The translations under genes were made by a program, and so were the position numbers. Shown one piece after another: positions 37,177-45,123 of a DNA stretch of 64,000 nucleotides. The stretch covers positions 333,832-397,831 of the forward strand of contig NZ_STGX01000004.1 of assembly GCF_004912155.1 (NCBI RefSeq), in the 5' to 3' direction. The stretch comes from Glycomyces paridis. Lineage in GTDB: Bacteria; Actinomycetota; Actinomycetes; Mycobacteriales; Micromonosporaceae. The notes beneath the pieces are model-generated. The model had not been told where the DNA came from. It saw nothing but the letters and a program-made list of their open reading frames with translations, and ran no database searches. Numbering within the stretch: the first letter of the stretch is position 1; the number at the start of each line of letters is the position of its first letter.

Positions 37177-37682
37177 TCTTCCTGGTCATCGCGGCGGCCC
37201 TCGTCGCCGCCGCAACCGCTTACGCCATCTGGGCGATGGCCCAGGAGCACCGGATCGAGACGACCGCGCACCTCGACGCCCGCGCCAACGAGGTCTGGGC
37301 GGTCCTCACCGACTTCCCCGCCTACGGCGAGTGGAACCCGTTCCTCACCGCGATCGCCGGCCTCCTCGCCGAGGACGAGCGCCTCGACGTGACCCTCACC
37401 CGCCCCGGCGGCAAGGTCGACCGCTTCCGCCCCCGCGTCCTGCGCGTCTCCCCCGCCCGCCAGATCCGCTGGCTCGGCAGGCTCGGCCCCGGCGGCCTGT
37501 TCGACGGCGAGCACTACTTCGTGCTCGAACCGCAACCGGACGGCACCACGGTCCTCACCCACGGCGAACGCTTCACCGGCGTCCTCGTCCCGCTCATGAA
37601 ATCCGCCCTCGCCGACACCGAGCAGGGCTTCACCGCCATGAACGAGGCCCTCGCCGCCCGGCTCAGCACACAAGAAGACTGA
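37173..37682 (+). CDS. SRPBCC (START-like) family protein with N-terminal membrane helix
   Basis: The 169-residue protein starts with a hydrophobic helix (residues 1-22, IFLVIAAALVAAATAYAIWAMA). A START/polyketide-cyclase-like domain follows: IETTAHLDARANEVWAVLTDFPAYGEWNPF, then LRVSPARQIRWLGRLGPGGLFDGEHYFVLEP and TVLTHGERFTGVL. SRPBCC domains hold hydrophobic ligands in a deep cavity. The GTG start overlaps the Hsp70-fusion stop as GTGA, so the two are made together and may share a membrane-linked role. The final codons and stop lie within a 17-bp tandem repeat. Confidence 0.85.
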   Translation: MIFLVIAAALVAAATAYAIWAMAQEHRIETTAHLDARANEVWAVLTDFPAYGEWNPFLTAIAGLLAEDERLDVTLTRPGGKVDRFRPRVLRVSPARQIRWLGRLGPGGLFDGEHYFVLEPQPDGTTVLTHGERFTGVLVPLMKSALADTEQGFTAMNEALAARLSTQED

Positions 37683-37740
37683 GCACACGAGAAGACTGAA
37701 CGCCCGCGAAGACTGAACGCCCGAGAAGACCGCACGCGCG
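37674..37740 (+). repeat. 17-bp tandem repeat over the SRPBCC stop codon
   Basis: Four units start at 37674, 37691, 37708 and 37725, each beginning gaagactga or gaagaccg. The first contains the codons GAA GAC and the TGA stop, so the gene's end has been tandemly copied downstream. Confidence 0.75.
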
Positions 37741-37748
37741 CAAGCGGA

Positions 37749-37778
37749 AAGGCCCGCACCGGAACCGGTGCGGGCCTT
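37749..37778. terminator. Bidirectional terminator between SRPBCC and chaplin-like genes
   Basis: aaggcccgcaccgg and ccggtgcgggcctt pair over 13-14 bp with a minimal loop, between convergent genes. Confidence 0.8.
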
Positions 37779-37787
37779 CGCCGTTCC

Positions 37788-38762
37788 TTACAGGACGCCC
37801 GCGCCCGCGAGCTCGGTCACGCCCGCGACCGAGTCGGCAACACCTTCGGAGGTGGCGTTGCCGACGAGTCCGCCGGTGAGGCCGCCGACTACCGGGACGT
37901 TCCCGGCCACACCGCTGACCGCGTCGAGACCGGGAACGGGGAGCTGCTCCTCGGTCAGGTCGACGTCGGCCGCTTCGACGGCGGCGAGTTCCTTGTGGGT
38001 GTCGTGCTTGTCGTGGCCGCCGGGGATCTCCGCGTCCGAACCGCCGTCGCACGAGGCGCTGGCGTAGCCGAGGATCGCGATGGCGTTGCCGCACACGTTG
38101 ATCGGAGCCTGGATCGGGGCGAACACCTGGTTGCCGTTGCCGAGGCCGACGTTGTCCTGCGTGGTGAGGTCGCCCGCACCGGCGTAGTCGGCGTCGGCGC
38201 CGCCCTCGCACCCGGCGCCGGAGACGCCGCCGATGGCGATCGCGTTGCCGCAGGCGTTGATCGGCGCCTGGATCGGCGCGAGCAGCTGGTTGCCCGACAG
38301 CGCGCCGTAGTTGCGCTGCGTCGTGGTGTCGGACTCGGTGACGTGCCCGGACTCGGCGATGACGGCGTCGGAGCCGCCGGTCGACCAGGCGCCCGACGCG
38401 CCGCCGACGGCCGCGGCGATGCCGGAGACGTCGATCGGGGCCTGCACCGGGGTGTACACCTGGTTGCCGTTGCCCAGGCCCGTGTTGTTCTGCGTGGTCA
38501 GGTCGCCCGCACCGGCGTAGTCGGCGCTGGCGCCGCCCTCGCACCCGGCGTCGGCGGTCCCGAGGACGGCCGCGGCGATGCCGCAGATGTTGATGGGCGC
38601 CTGGATCGGCGCGACCACCTGGTTGCCCGACACGGCTCCGATGTTGTCCTGCGTGGTGACGTCAGGACCCCAGGCGTGAGCGGTGCCGGCGCCGGCGACG
38701 AGGACGGCCCCCGCAGCGACGAAACCGGTCTGCGCGGTCTTGCGTGCCCATGAGTAGTTCAC
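37788..38762 (-). CDS. Chaplin-like secreted protein with four tandem repeats
   Basis: The 324-residue protein has a signal peptide (cleavage near AHA-W, residue 30) and four repeats of about 54 residues (31-250), each with GNQ, a V/L-AP-I/V-QAPI stretch and Gly/Ala-rich strands like the chaplin domain. Repeats 1, 3 and 4 have a Cys pair exactly 14 residues apart (60/74, 171/185, 224/238); in repeat 2 both positions are Ser (113/127). The C-terminal 75 residues are acidic then Gly/Val-rich, with no sortase motif. Chaplins coat aerial hyphae and spores with amyloid-like films. The GTG start has AAAGGTGAG just upstream. The match is by pattern, so rodlin-like or other surface roles remain possible. 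Confidence 0.7.
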   Translation of the reverse strand: MNYSWARKTAQTGFVAAGAVLVAGAGTAHAWGPDVTTQDNIGAVSGNQVVAPIQAPINICGIAAAVLGTADAGCEGGASADYAGAGDLTTQNNTGLGNGNQVYTPVQAPIDVSGIAAAVGGASGAWSTGGSDAVIAESGHVTESDTTTQRNYGALSGNQLLAPIQAPINACGNAIAIGGVSGAGCEGGADADYAGAGDLTTQDNVGLGNGNQVFAPIQAPINVCGNAIAILGYASASCDGGSDAEIPGGHDKHDTHKELAAVEAADVDLTEEQLPVPGLDAVSGVAGNVPVVGGLTGGLVGNATSEGVADSVAGVTELAGAGVL

Positions 38763-38904
38763 GAAGTCTCACCTTTCAGGGAAATCGTTCTTCTTTTCCA
38801 TCACGTATCCCCCGTGAAGCTCCGTGGCTCCAATAACTTGTGTGCGCCCGGCGAGCTGGGTCTCGCGTGGACGGGGTGCATTGGAACCGGGAGAGTTGTT
38901 GTCC

Positions 38905-38925
38905 GGGCCGCATCGGCTGCGGCCC
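38905..38925 (-). other. Short hairpin between the chaplin-like genes
   Basis: gggccgca / tgcggccc, perfect 8-bp stem with a 5-base loop, in the leader region of the chaplin-like gene. Confidence 0.4.
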
Positions 38926-38942
38926 TGCGACCGCGCCGTGGC

Positions 38943-38982
38943 CGCGTCGCGGGCACACCGGTGCCGGTGTGCCCGCGACGCG
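38943..38982 (-). terminator. Strong hairpin after the 145-aa secreted protein gene
   Basis: A perfect 18-bp stem (cgcgtcgcgggcacaccg and complement) with a gtgc loop begins 60 bases beyond the stop at 39043. Confidence 0.75.
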
Positions 38983-39042
38983 CGGGCGCGGCCGTGGTCG
39001 ACCGGGCGCCGGCGGGGCGCCGCGGTCGGTTTCCTGGCCTGT

Positions 39043-39480
39043 CTAGAAGGGCAGCGGGACCGGAAGGCCGCCGCCGAGACCGCTGAGCAGGTCGGACAGC
39101 GGGTTGCCCGCGTCGGCCGGCTGGTCCTGCACGTGGTCGCCCTTGACCTGGTCGGCGACCTGGTCGGCGGGCTTGTCGTTCTTGGCCTCGGCGCTGGGGC
39201 CCGCGGGCACCAGGGCGTTCAGCCCGGGGACGGCGTCGACCGGGATCGCGTTGAGCCCCGGCACCTTGCTCGTCACGCCGCTGACCGCGCCGCCGGCCAT
39301 GCCGGTGACCTGGTCGGGAGAGACCGGGAGCCCCCCGAGGGCCTCCGGTGTCGCCGCGACGAGGTCGCCGGTCGATTCCTCGACGGTGTCGGCGGCCTGA
39401 GCGGCCGTCCCCGCGAGCAGCAGAGCCCCCGTGGCGAGGCCTCCGACGAGGCCCGCCGTACGCATGGTGCGCATCTTCAT
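39043..39480 (-). CDS. Small secreted protein of unknown function
   Basis: The 145-residue protein has a signal peptide (MKMRTMRTAGLV... ending AAQAA near residue 30) and a low-complexity mature part with Gly/Pro/Val-rich segments (SKVPGLNAIPVDAVPGLNALVP), an acidic/Lys stretch with KNDKPADQVADQVKGDH, and the ending GLGGGLPVPLPF. The PGLNA repeats resemble VPGLDAV in the tail of the chaplin-like protein encoded next to it, so the two may belong to one surface layer. A GAAGGAAGG Shine-Dalgarno region precedes the ATG. No family is recognised. Confidence 0.7.
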   Translation of the reverse strand: MKMRTMRTAGLVGGLATGALLLAGTAAQAADTVEESTGDLVAATPEALGGLPVSPDQVTGMAGGAVSGVTSKVPGLNAIPVDAVPGLNALVPAGPSAEAKNDKPADQVADQVKGDHVQDQPADAGNPLSDLLSGLGGGLPVPLPF

Positions 39481-39965
39481 CTGCTTCTTGCCTTCCTTCG
39501 CACCGCACGGCACCGGTCGTCGGCTGGGGAAGCAGCACGAATCGACCGCCGCGCGGTGCAAGATCGCTGAATTGTCAGTGGTTGACCAGCGGGCCCGTGC
39601 AGTCCGGTCGCCGTCCCGGCGATCGCCACTGCCGACCGAGGTTCCCAGCCGCGACCGCACCGGCTGGATCGCCGGCGGATCGGGAACCGCATTCGCTGTC
39701 CTCGGGGCCGGTGACACTCCGGCCCGGCCGCTTGTCGACGCGGCCACCCTGACTAACTGGAGAGGCTGGGGCGCGGTTACGCCCAGACGCGAAGAAATTC
39801 GAAAACATTGCGATGTTGGCGACCCCGAATACGGGGATGCCTCATATGTCCGCGGACCGGACGCGAAGCGGCCCCCCACCGCCGCAGACGCGTAAACGCC
39901 ACCGGAGGTGAAGGGCCGCAACAAGACTGCTGATCGCCGAGAGGCAGGCGGGTCGCAGGCCGGGT
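39481..39965. other. 485-bp gap, no gene recognised
   Basis: It should hold the promoter of the 145-aa secreted protein gene. Open frames on both strands have no start signals or domain character. One stretch near 39790-39850 is less GC-rich. No hairpin or repeat stands out. Confidence 0.5.
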
Positions 39966-40715
39966 TCAGCGGATGCGCGGCAGGATCACCGTCTCGTCCC
40001 GGCGCTCGCCGTCGCCGCTGTCGCCGCCGTCGCGGCGCTTGCGGATGAGCTTGATCGAGCGCGAGACCACGAACCACAGGAACAGCGCCCCGATGATCCC
40101 CACGACGATCTTGCTCAACAGGTCCGAGTACTGGGCCAGGATCGGCTCGATTTCGGGCCCGAAGGCGAAGCCCAGACCGATCCAGATCCCGTTCCACACC
40201 ACCGAACCGACCAGCGTGTAGCCCGTGAACTTCCAGAACGGCATCTTCTCGATCCCCGCCGGGACCGAGATCGCGCTGCGCACCAGCGGCAGGCAGCGGC
40301 CCGCCAGGACCGCCACCCCGCCCCACCGGGCGAACACCTTCTCCGAACGCTCGAAGTCCTTGAGCTCCAGCAGCGGGATCTTCTCGAACAGCCAGCGCGT
40401 GCGCTCGCGCCCGAACGCGTAGCCGACGTAGTAGAGGATGTAGGCGCCCGCCATCGAGCCGAGCGCGGCGAAGAACATCACGAGCCAGAAGTTCATCTTC
40501 TCCTGGTAGGAGAGGAAGCCCGCCACCGGCAGGATGAGCTCGGAGGGGATCGGAGGGAAGACCGACTCGATCGCGAGGGCCAGGCCCACCCCGACCTCGC
40601 CGAACTTGGTGATGAGGTCGAGCACCCAGCCGATGATGCCGTCGTATTCATCGGCGTGGGTGACGTCTCCTGTGTCGGCGGCCAAAGTGATCGCCTGGCT
40701 GAGGATGTTGGTCAC
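39966..40715 (-). CDS. DedA family membrane protein
   Basis: A 249-residue membrane protein with the DedA features FPPIPSELILPVAGFLSYQ, GSMAGAYILYYVGYAFGR, the FARWGGVAVLAGRCLPLVRSAISVPAG block with the conserved Arg residues, and WNGIWIGLGFAFG. DedA proteins are thought to flip polyprenyl or other phospholipids and support membrane homeostasis. The C-terminus is basic then acidic and cytoplasmic. The GTG at 40715 is supported by TACGCT 6 bases upstream. Its neighbours give no further clue. Confidence 0.92.
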   Translation of the reverse strand: MTNILSQAITLAADTGDVTHADEYDGIIGWVLDLITKFGEVGVGLALAIESVFPPIPSELILPVAGFLSYQEKMNFWLVMFFAALGSMAGAYILYYVGYAFGRERTRWLFEKIPLLELKDFERSEKVFARWGGVAVLAGRCLPLVRSAISVPAGIEKMPFWKFTGYTLVGSVVWNGIWIGLGFAFGPEIEPILAQYSDLLSKIVVGIIGALFLWFVVSRSIKLIRKRRDGGDSGDGERRDETVILPRIR

Positions 40716-40721
40716 GCGGCC

Positions 40722-40727
40722 AGCGTA
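40722..40727 (-). promoter_or_regulatory. -10 hexamer for dedA
   Basis: TACGCT on the minus strand, 6 bases before the GTG at 40715. Confidence 0.5.
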
Positions 40728-40929
40728 ACCGGGCCCGAAACGGCGCCGCCTCGGTCATCTGACCGAACTTCGCGAACGGCGCCGCGGCCCTCGCGGCGAG
40801 CGTGCGGCCGGGTGTCGCAGGGCGGGCGAGCCCAGGCCATACTTAGTGGTAATTCCGCGCTTCCCGCGGCCGCACTCCCGGTGACGGCCCGTACGCGGAC
40901 ACAGGACCGCAGTTGGAAGGGGAGCACCG

Positions 40930-42111
40930 ATGAGTCGCACGGTCGGACCGTACGAGGACGTCGCGACCATCCGCGTCGAAGGCGCCTACGAGCTGTGCGA
41001 AGGCCGCGACCAGAACGGCCGCCCCGTCCAGATCCTCACCCTCGGCTCCACCTCCTCCAAGGACCCCGCCCGTCGCGGCCTGCTCTCGGACACCGTCGCC
41101 TGGGCGTACGCGACCGCCGGGCCCGACGACGCGCCGATCATGGTCGCCGACCTCGAAGCCGAACAGCCGTACGTCGTGGTCCTCCACGACACGCGCCTGC
41201 GCGGGGCCGACCGCATCATGGACCGCCTCCTCGCGCTCGGGCCGGCCACCGGGCCGCTCCCGGTCGGTCCCGCCGCCGTCGCCCAGCGCGCCGCCCACCA
41301 GCTCGCGGCCGCGCAGCGCTCCGCGGCCCCGGCCTCGCCCGCCGGACCGGGGCACTCCTCGCCGCCGCCCGCCGGGCCCGTCAGTGCCCAGCTGTCCCCG
41401 CCGGTCCTCATCATCGCCGCCCCGAAGCGCCGTTCGCAGTTGACGCCGATCCTCATCGGCATCGGCAGCGTCGTCCTCATCCTGGCGCTCGTGGTCGGCG
41501 CCTGGGTCCTGTGGTCGGGCACCGGCGACGACGAGCCGCCCGGGGACTCCGGCGCCGAGAGCCCCGACAACGCCGCCGTCGGCGAGGTCACCGACGCGCC
41601 TTCGGACGCGGCCGAGGACGACGGGCCCGCCGAGCAGATGCCGCAGTGGGACGAGGAGGCGCCCGACGAGCGCGTCGGCGGCACGCTCTTCGAGACCGGC
41701 GACGCCACGCAGACCGTCGCGTACGAGAACTGGCCGTTCGCGTTCAAGGTCCCCGGCGAGTACTCGTGCGAGCCCGAGGGGCAGAGCGCGGTGTGCACCG
41801 CCGACGAGGGCGGCAGCGAGATCAGGATCGGCTGGGAGACCTGTCCGGGCGACTGCTCCGGCTCCGCCCGCGAGCCGTTGCGCGAGGCCCTGCCCTACCA
41901 GCCGCTCGTGGAGGCCCGGGGCGGCGACATCGCCGTGGCCGAGCGCACCCAGGTGTTCGACCGCTGGCGCGGGTCCTTGAGCGTGTTCGTCACGACGGCC
42001 GACGACGCCTTCCACGCGTGGGTCACCGCCGACGTCGACGCCGATCGCAGCGAGGAGACCTGGCAGGTCTTCAACGACGTCCTCAACCAGGCCATCGCCA
42101 AGGCGGCCTGA
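40930..42111 (+). CDS. Single-pass membrane protein of unknown function
   Basis: The 393-residue protein has a cytoplasmic N-terminal domain (residues 1-125: GAYELCEGRDQNGRPVQILTLG, later PYVVVLHD), a Pro/Ala/Ser-rich linker, one transmembrane helix (about 178-198, ILIGIGSVVLILALVVGAWVL) and an outer domain (about 250-393) containing four Cys. The first strands faintly recall the N-lobe of a Ser/Thr kinase, but no catalytic loop follows, so this is at most a remnant or a scaffold. GGAAGGGGAG stands before the ATG. It is convergent with the next gene, two bases apart. Function unknown. Confidence 0.75.
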   Translation: MSRTVGPYEDVATIRVEGAYELCEGRDQNGRPVQILTLGSTSSKDPARRGLLSDTVAWAYATAGPDDAPIMVADLEAEQPYVVVLHDTRLRGADRIMDRLLALGPATGPLPVGPAAVAQRAAHQLAAAQRSAAPASPAGPGHSSPPPAGPVSAQLSPPVLIIAAPKRRSQLTPILIGIGSVVLILALVVGAWVLWSGTGDDEPPGDSGAESPDNAAVGEVTDAPSDAAEDDGPAEQMPQWDEEAPDERVGGTLFETGDATQTVAYENWPFAFKVPGEYSCEPEGQSAVCTADEGGSEIRIGWETCPGDCSGSAREPLREALPYQPLVEARGGDIAVAERTQVFDRWRGSLSVFVTTADDAFHAWVTADVDADRSEETWQVFNDVLNQAIAKAA

Positions 42112-42113
42112 GG

Positions 42114-42962
42114 TCAGGCGCCTTCGCGTTCGTCCCAGCTGCGCAGCGCGCCTTCGATGACCTCGGTGGACGAGGGCGAGGGCTGCGGGATCGCCGGTCC
42201 GAGGTCGTGCTGGGCGAGCAGTTCGTAGTAGTGGTCGCTGCCGTAGGAGCGCAGGAGGTTCTGCGCGGCCTCGCGCTCGCCGTCGCCGAGTCCGGCGCGC
42301 ACGAGCATCGGGTATTCGAACTGGGCGACCTGCGCCGATCCGGCCGGGGCCTGGAAGGCGCCCTCTTCGGGGTCGAGTGAGGCGGCTTCGGGCGCGGACA
42401 TGACCCGGTGTCCCTCGCCGCCGAGCGCGGTGTGGTCGTCGACGCCGAAAAGGATGATCCACATGAGACTCGCGGGGTGCTCGCGGGGGTCCTGGAGCGC
42501 CACGTCGGCCTCGTCGGGCAGGACGCCGTCGGTGCTCTCGCCCTCGGGCAGCGCGATCCCTACTGCGGCGCTGGCGGTGGAGGCCTGGAGGACCTCCCAC
42601 TGGTCGGCGCGGCCGGTGTCGGGGAGGTTGCGCCACAGGCCGGTCTGGGGGATCCACACGTCGGCGTCGGTCTCGCCGACCGCGTCGGCGGTGACGGCCT
42701 CGACGGTGATGTCGGCGCACACGTCCGAGCCGCGGGAGGGGGCGCCGCCTCCGGCGGCGACGAAGTCGTCGAGGACGGCGGCCATCTCGGGGACGGCGGC
42801 GACGGTGAGTTCGACCTCGGTCCCGCAGGACTGGACGTGGGCGATGGCCGCGTTCAGGGTGTAGGCGGTGACCGGCGCGAAGACGGCGAGGAGCGCCACG
42901 CCGCCGAGGATGCGGCGGCCCTCTTTCGTGAGGCGTCCTCGTCTGCGATGAATGCCGGCCAT
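42114..42962 (-). CDS. Membrane-anchored solute-binding-like protein
   Basis: The 282-residue protein has an N-terminal anchor (ILGGVALLAVFAPVTAYTLNAAIA, about residues 18-41) and an extracytoplasmic part resembling the substrate-binding half of actinobacterial SBP-VWA proteins: VELTVAAVPEMAAVLDDFVAA, ITVEAVTADAVG, ADVWIPQTGLW. The C-terminal VWA domain of such proteins is absent. A Cys pair (46, 82) could form a disulfide. TACACT lies 6 bases before the ATG. The ligand is unknown and no transporter genes are next to it. Confidence 0.7.
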   Translation of the reverse strand: MAGIHRRRGRLTKEGRRILGGVALLAVFAPVTAYTLNAAIAHVQSCGTEVELTVAAVPEMAAVLDDFVAAGGGAPSRGSDVCADITVEAVTADAVGETDADVWIPQTGLWRNLPDTGRADQWEVLQASTASAAVGIALPEGESTDGVLPDEADVALQDPREHPASLMWIILFGVDDHTALGGEGHRVMSAPEAASLDPEEGAFQAPAGSAQVAQFEYPMLVRAGLGDGEREAAQNLLRSYGSDHYYELLAQHDLGPAIPQPSPSSTEVIEGALRSWDEREGA

Positions 42963-42968
42963 GTGACG

Positions 42969-42974
42969 AGTGTA
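42969..42974 (-). promoter_or_regulatory. -10 hexamer for the solute-binding-like gene
   Basis: TACACT on the minus strand, 6 bases before the ATG at 42962. Confidence 0.5.
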
Positions 42975-43001
42975 TGACCTGGCGCGAGCGCAGTCGAGTT
43001 C

Positions 43002-43077
43002 GCGTTTTTCAGTTACGCGTTTTCAGTCGCACGCGTTTCGGTTGCGCGTGTTTCGGTTGCACGTGTTTTGGTTGCTC
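43002..43077 (+). repeat. Five tandem 15-16 bp repeats
   Basis: Units start at 43002, 43017, 43033, 43048 and 43063, with consensus gcgtttcggttgcac and drift from one end to the other. They lie between the solute-binding-like gene and the ArsR stop, in no gene. Confidence 0.8.
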
Positions 43078-43172
43078 AGCCGGGGACGGTCATCGGGACC
43101 GCTTGGGAGCGCGGCCGACCGGGCGCCGCACCGCTGGGACGGCGCCGGTCGGCCGCTCGCTCGGACGCGCCT

Positions 43173-43532
43173 TCAACGGCGCCGAGTGCGACGCTTCGGG
43201 GGCGTCAGCAGATCGGCGACGATGCGCATCGTCTCGGGGACGAGGCGGAAGTAGGCCCACACGCCGCGCTTGTCGCGCTGGACGACCCCGGCCTCGGCCA
43301 GGATGCGCAGGTGGTGGCTGACGGTCGGTTGCGACAGGCCGAGCGGTTCGCTCAGCTCGGCCACGCAGGCCTCCTGCTCGGGAGCGGCCTGGATCAGGCT
43401 GATGAGCTGGAGACGGTTCGGGTCGGCGAGTGCTTTGAGGACACCCGCGATGCGCTCGGCGTCGGACTTCGAGAGCGTTTCGCCGCTCACCGGCGAGACT
43501 GGTGTCTCGGCTTCGACGGTGACTCGCACCAT
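43173..43532 (-). CDS. ArsR/SmtB-family transcriptional regulator
   Basis: A 119-residue winged-helix repressor: AERIAGVLKALADPNRLQLISLI, then EACVAELSEPLGLSQPTVSHHLRILAEAGVVQRDKRG. A single Cys in the CVAEL segment lies where the metal site of ArsR-type sensors often starts (CVCDL in ArsR), but the second Cys is missing, so the ligand is uncertain. GGAAGGAAC precedes the ATG. A 16-bp palindrome 21 bases upstream may be its own operator. No metal transporter gene is adjacent. Confidence 0.9.
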   Translation of the reverse strand: MVRVTVEAETPVSPVSGETLSKSDAERIAGVLKALADPNRLQLISLIQAAPEQEACVAELSEPLGLSQPTVSHHLRILAEAGVVQRDKRGVWAYFRLVPETMRIVADLLTPPKRRTRRR

Positions 43533-43552
43533 GATCGTGTTCCTTCCGGATT

Positions 43553-43568
43553 GGTTCCAGTCGGAACC
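43553..43568. promoter_or_regulatory. Operator-like palindrome upstream of arsR-type gene
   Basis: ggttcc-agtc-ggaacc, a perfect 16-bp inverted repeat upstream of the ArsR-family gene at the position of an autoregulatory site; a related gttcca is at 43596. Confidence 0.45.
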
Positions 43569-44028
43569 GGACGCGGCCGCACTGCCATTAATCCAGTTCC
43601 AACCCTGAATATGCCCTCGCGTTGTGGCCGGGCGGTAACGACGACGCTTCCGGCTCGCAAAGGCTTTACGGTTCCCATGGACCGCGATCGGGATGCACCA
43701 AGTCCCGAATCGAATCCACTGCCGAGATTACGCCTGCCGTGCCAACGAATCCACCGCTGTCACAAGATCAGTTTGCAGGCCACAGCCCGGATTGTTCAGT
43801 TATATCCGCACTACCAGGAGTTATATCTATATCTCCCTATATTTAAGCGGTTGCCGGATCTCAGGTGAGATCAGATTCACGCTCGGTTATCGATCGAAGT
43901 CCCAATATATAGAACATCACTGATCATGGAGCTTAACGCGCGGCGGCCACCGCCGCCTCCCCAAAGTGTTTCAGGACGGTTACATGCGCCTGATAATCCT
44001 CACATGTAAGGGCCCGGGGAACGAAAAA
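43569..44028. other. Gap with an AT-rich island, no gene recognised
   Basis: About 43780-43925 is far less GC-rich than its surroundings, with repeated ttatat, tatatct and aatatata stretches. It includes the palindrome gatctca-gg-tgagatc (43857-43872). No open frame has coding character. It may be an acquired scrap or a regulatory region. Confidence 0.5.
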
Positions 44029-44047
44029 CGGGGCCCTTAGGGCCCCG
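44029..44047 (-). terminator. lacI-type gene terminator with T-run
   Basis: cggggccc / gggccccg form an 8-bp stem with a 3-base loop; on the minus strand TTTTTCG follows, a standard intrinsic terminator 22 bases after the stop. Confidence 0.85.
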
Positions 44048-44069
44048 TGTCCGGTATCGGCGCGCCCCC

Positions 44070-45107
44070 TCAGGCGCGGGGCGCGGCGGTGGAGTCGCGG
44101 CGGATGAGCTCGGCGGGGACGTCCAGCTCGTCGGGGTAGTCCTCGTCCTCGACGAGGGCCGCTTCCAGGGCTTTGACGCCCATGTCGTGCAGGGGCAGCG
44201 CCACCGTCGTCAGCGACGGGGTGAGGTCGCGCACCACCGGGATGTCGTCGAACCCGGCCACCGAGACCTGCTCGGGGATGCTCACACCGCCCTCGCGCAG
44301 GGCCGTGCACAGGCCGGTCGCCTGCACGTCCGACGTGACGAACACCGCAGTCGGCAGCGCGCCGCCTTCGAGGAGGCTCCGCCCGGCCTCGTACCCGCCG
44401 TCGCGGCTGAACGCCGCCGGGACGTGCACGACCTCGGCGTCCTCCGGCAGCGCCCCGAGGAAGCCCTCGCGGCGCTCGCGCACCACCTGGAGCTGCTCGG
44501 GCCCGGCGACCATCGCGAAGCGGCGGTGCCCGAGCCCGGCGAGGTGGCGGGCGAGACCGGCCGCGCCCTCCCGGTTCGCCGGACGCACCACGCGCCCCGG
44601 CAGACCCGGCTGCCCGACGCTCACGACCGTGGCACCCAGTTCGAGGAGGTCCGACAGGTGCTCGGACAGGCGCTGCTCGGCGGCCTTGTCGGTGGTCCGC
44701 GAACCGGCCACGATCACCGCCCGCGGACGGTACCCGCGCAGCGAGTCCAAGTGCTGCACTTCGGAATCGGGGTCGATGCCGGTGTCGGCGATGAGCACGC
44801 GGACGTTGCGGCGGGCGGCCTCGGCGAGCACGCCGCCGGCGATCTGTCCGAAGTAGGGGGCGGTGACGTCGTGCAGGAGGAGGGCCACGGTCTGGGAGGT
44901 CGCGCGCGCGAGCACCTGCGCACCGACGTTGGGGGCGTAGCGCAACCGGCGTGCCGCCTCGCGCACCCGCTCGCTGAGCTGGTCGCTCACCCGGTGCGGG
45001 GAGCCGTTCAGCACGCGAGAGGCGGTGGCCACCGAGACGCCGGCGGCTCGGGCGACATCGGCCAGTCTGGCCGGTTGTTTGCGTTCCATCTCGCTGAGGC
45101 TACCCAT
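44070..45107 (-). CDS. LacI-family transcriptional regulator
   Basis: The 345-residue repressor has an N-terminal helix-turn-helix and hinge (ARLADVARAAGVSVATASRVLNGSPHRVSDQLSERV, residues 13-50) and a periplasmic-binding-protein-like sugar-sensing domain ending with the GFDDIPVVRDLTPSLTTVALPLHDMG block. An alternative ATG at 45089 would remove six residues. The bases just before the start include ggaaagcgct, half of the AGCGCT-centred operators often bound by this family, so autoregulation is possible. It follows the HAD-IB gene after 16 bases on the same strand. The sugar and target genes are unknown. Confidence 0.92.
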   Translation of the reverse strand: MGSLSEMERKQPARLADVARAAGVSVATASRVLNGSPHRVSDQLSERVREAARRLRYAPNVGAQVLARATSQTVALLLHDVTAPYFGQIAGGVLAEAARRNVRVLIADTGIDPDSEVQHLDSLRGYRPRAVIVAGSRTTDKAAEQRLSEHLSDLLELGATVVSVGQPGLPGRVVRPANREGAAGLARHLAGLGHRRFAMVAGPEQLQVVRERREGFLGALPEDAEVVHVPAAFSRDGGYEAGRSLLEGGALPTAVFVTSDVQATGLCTALREGGVSIPEQVSVAGFDDIPVVRDLTPSLTTVALPLHDMGVKALEAALVEDEDYPDELDVPAELIRRDSTAAPRA

Positions 45108-45123
45108 CTGCGGAAAGCGCTGC

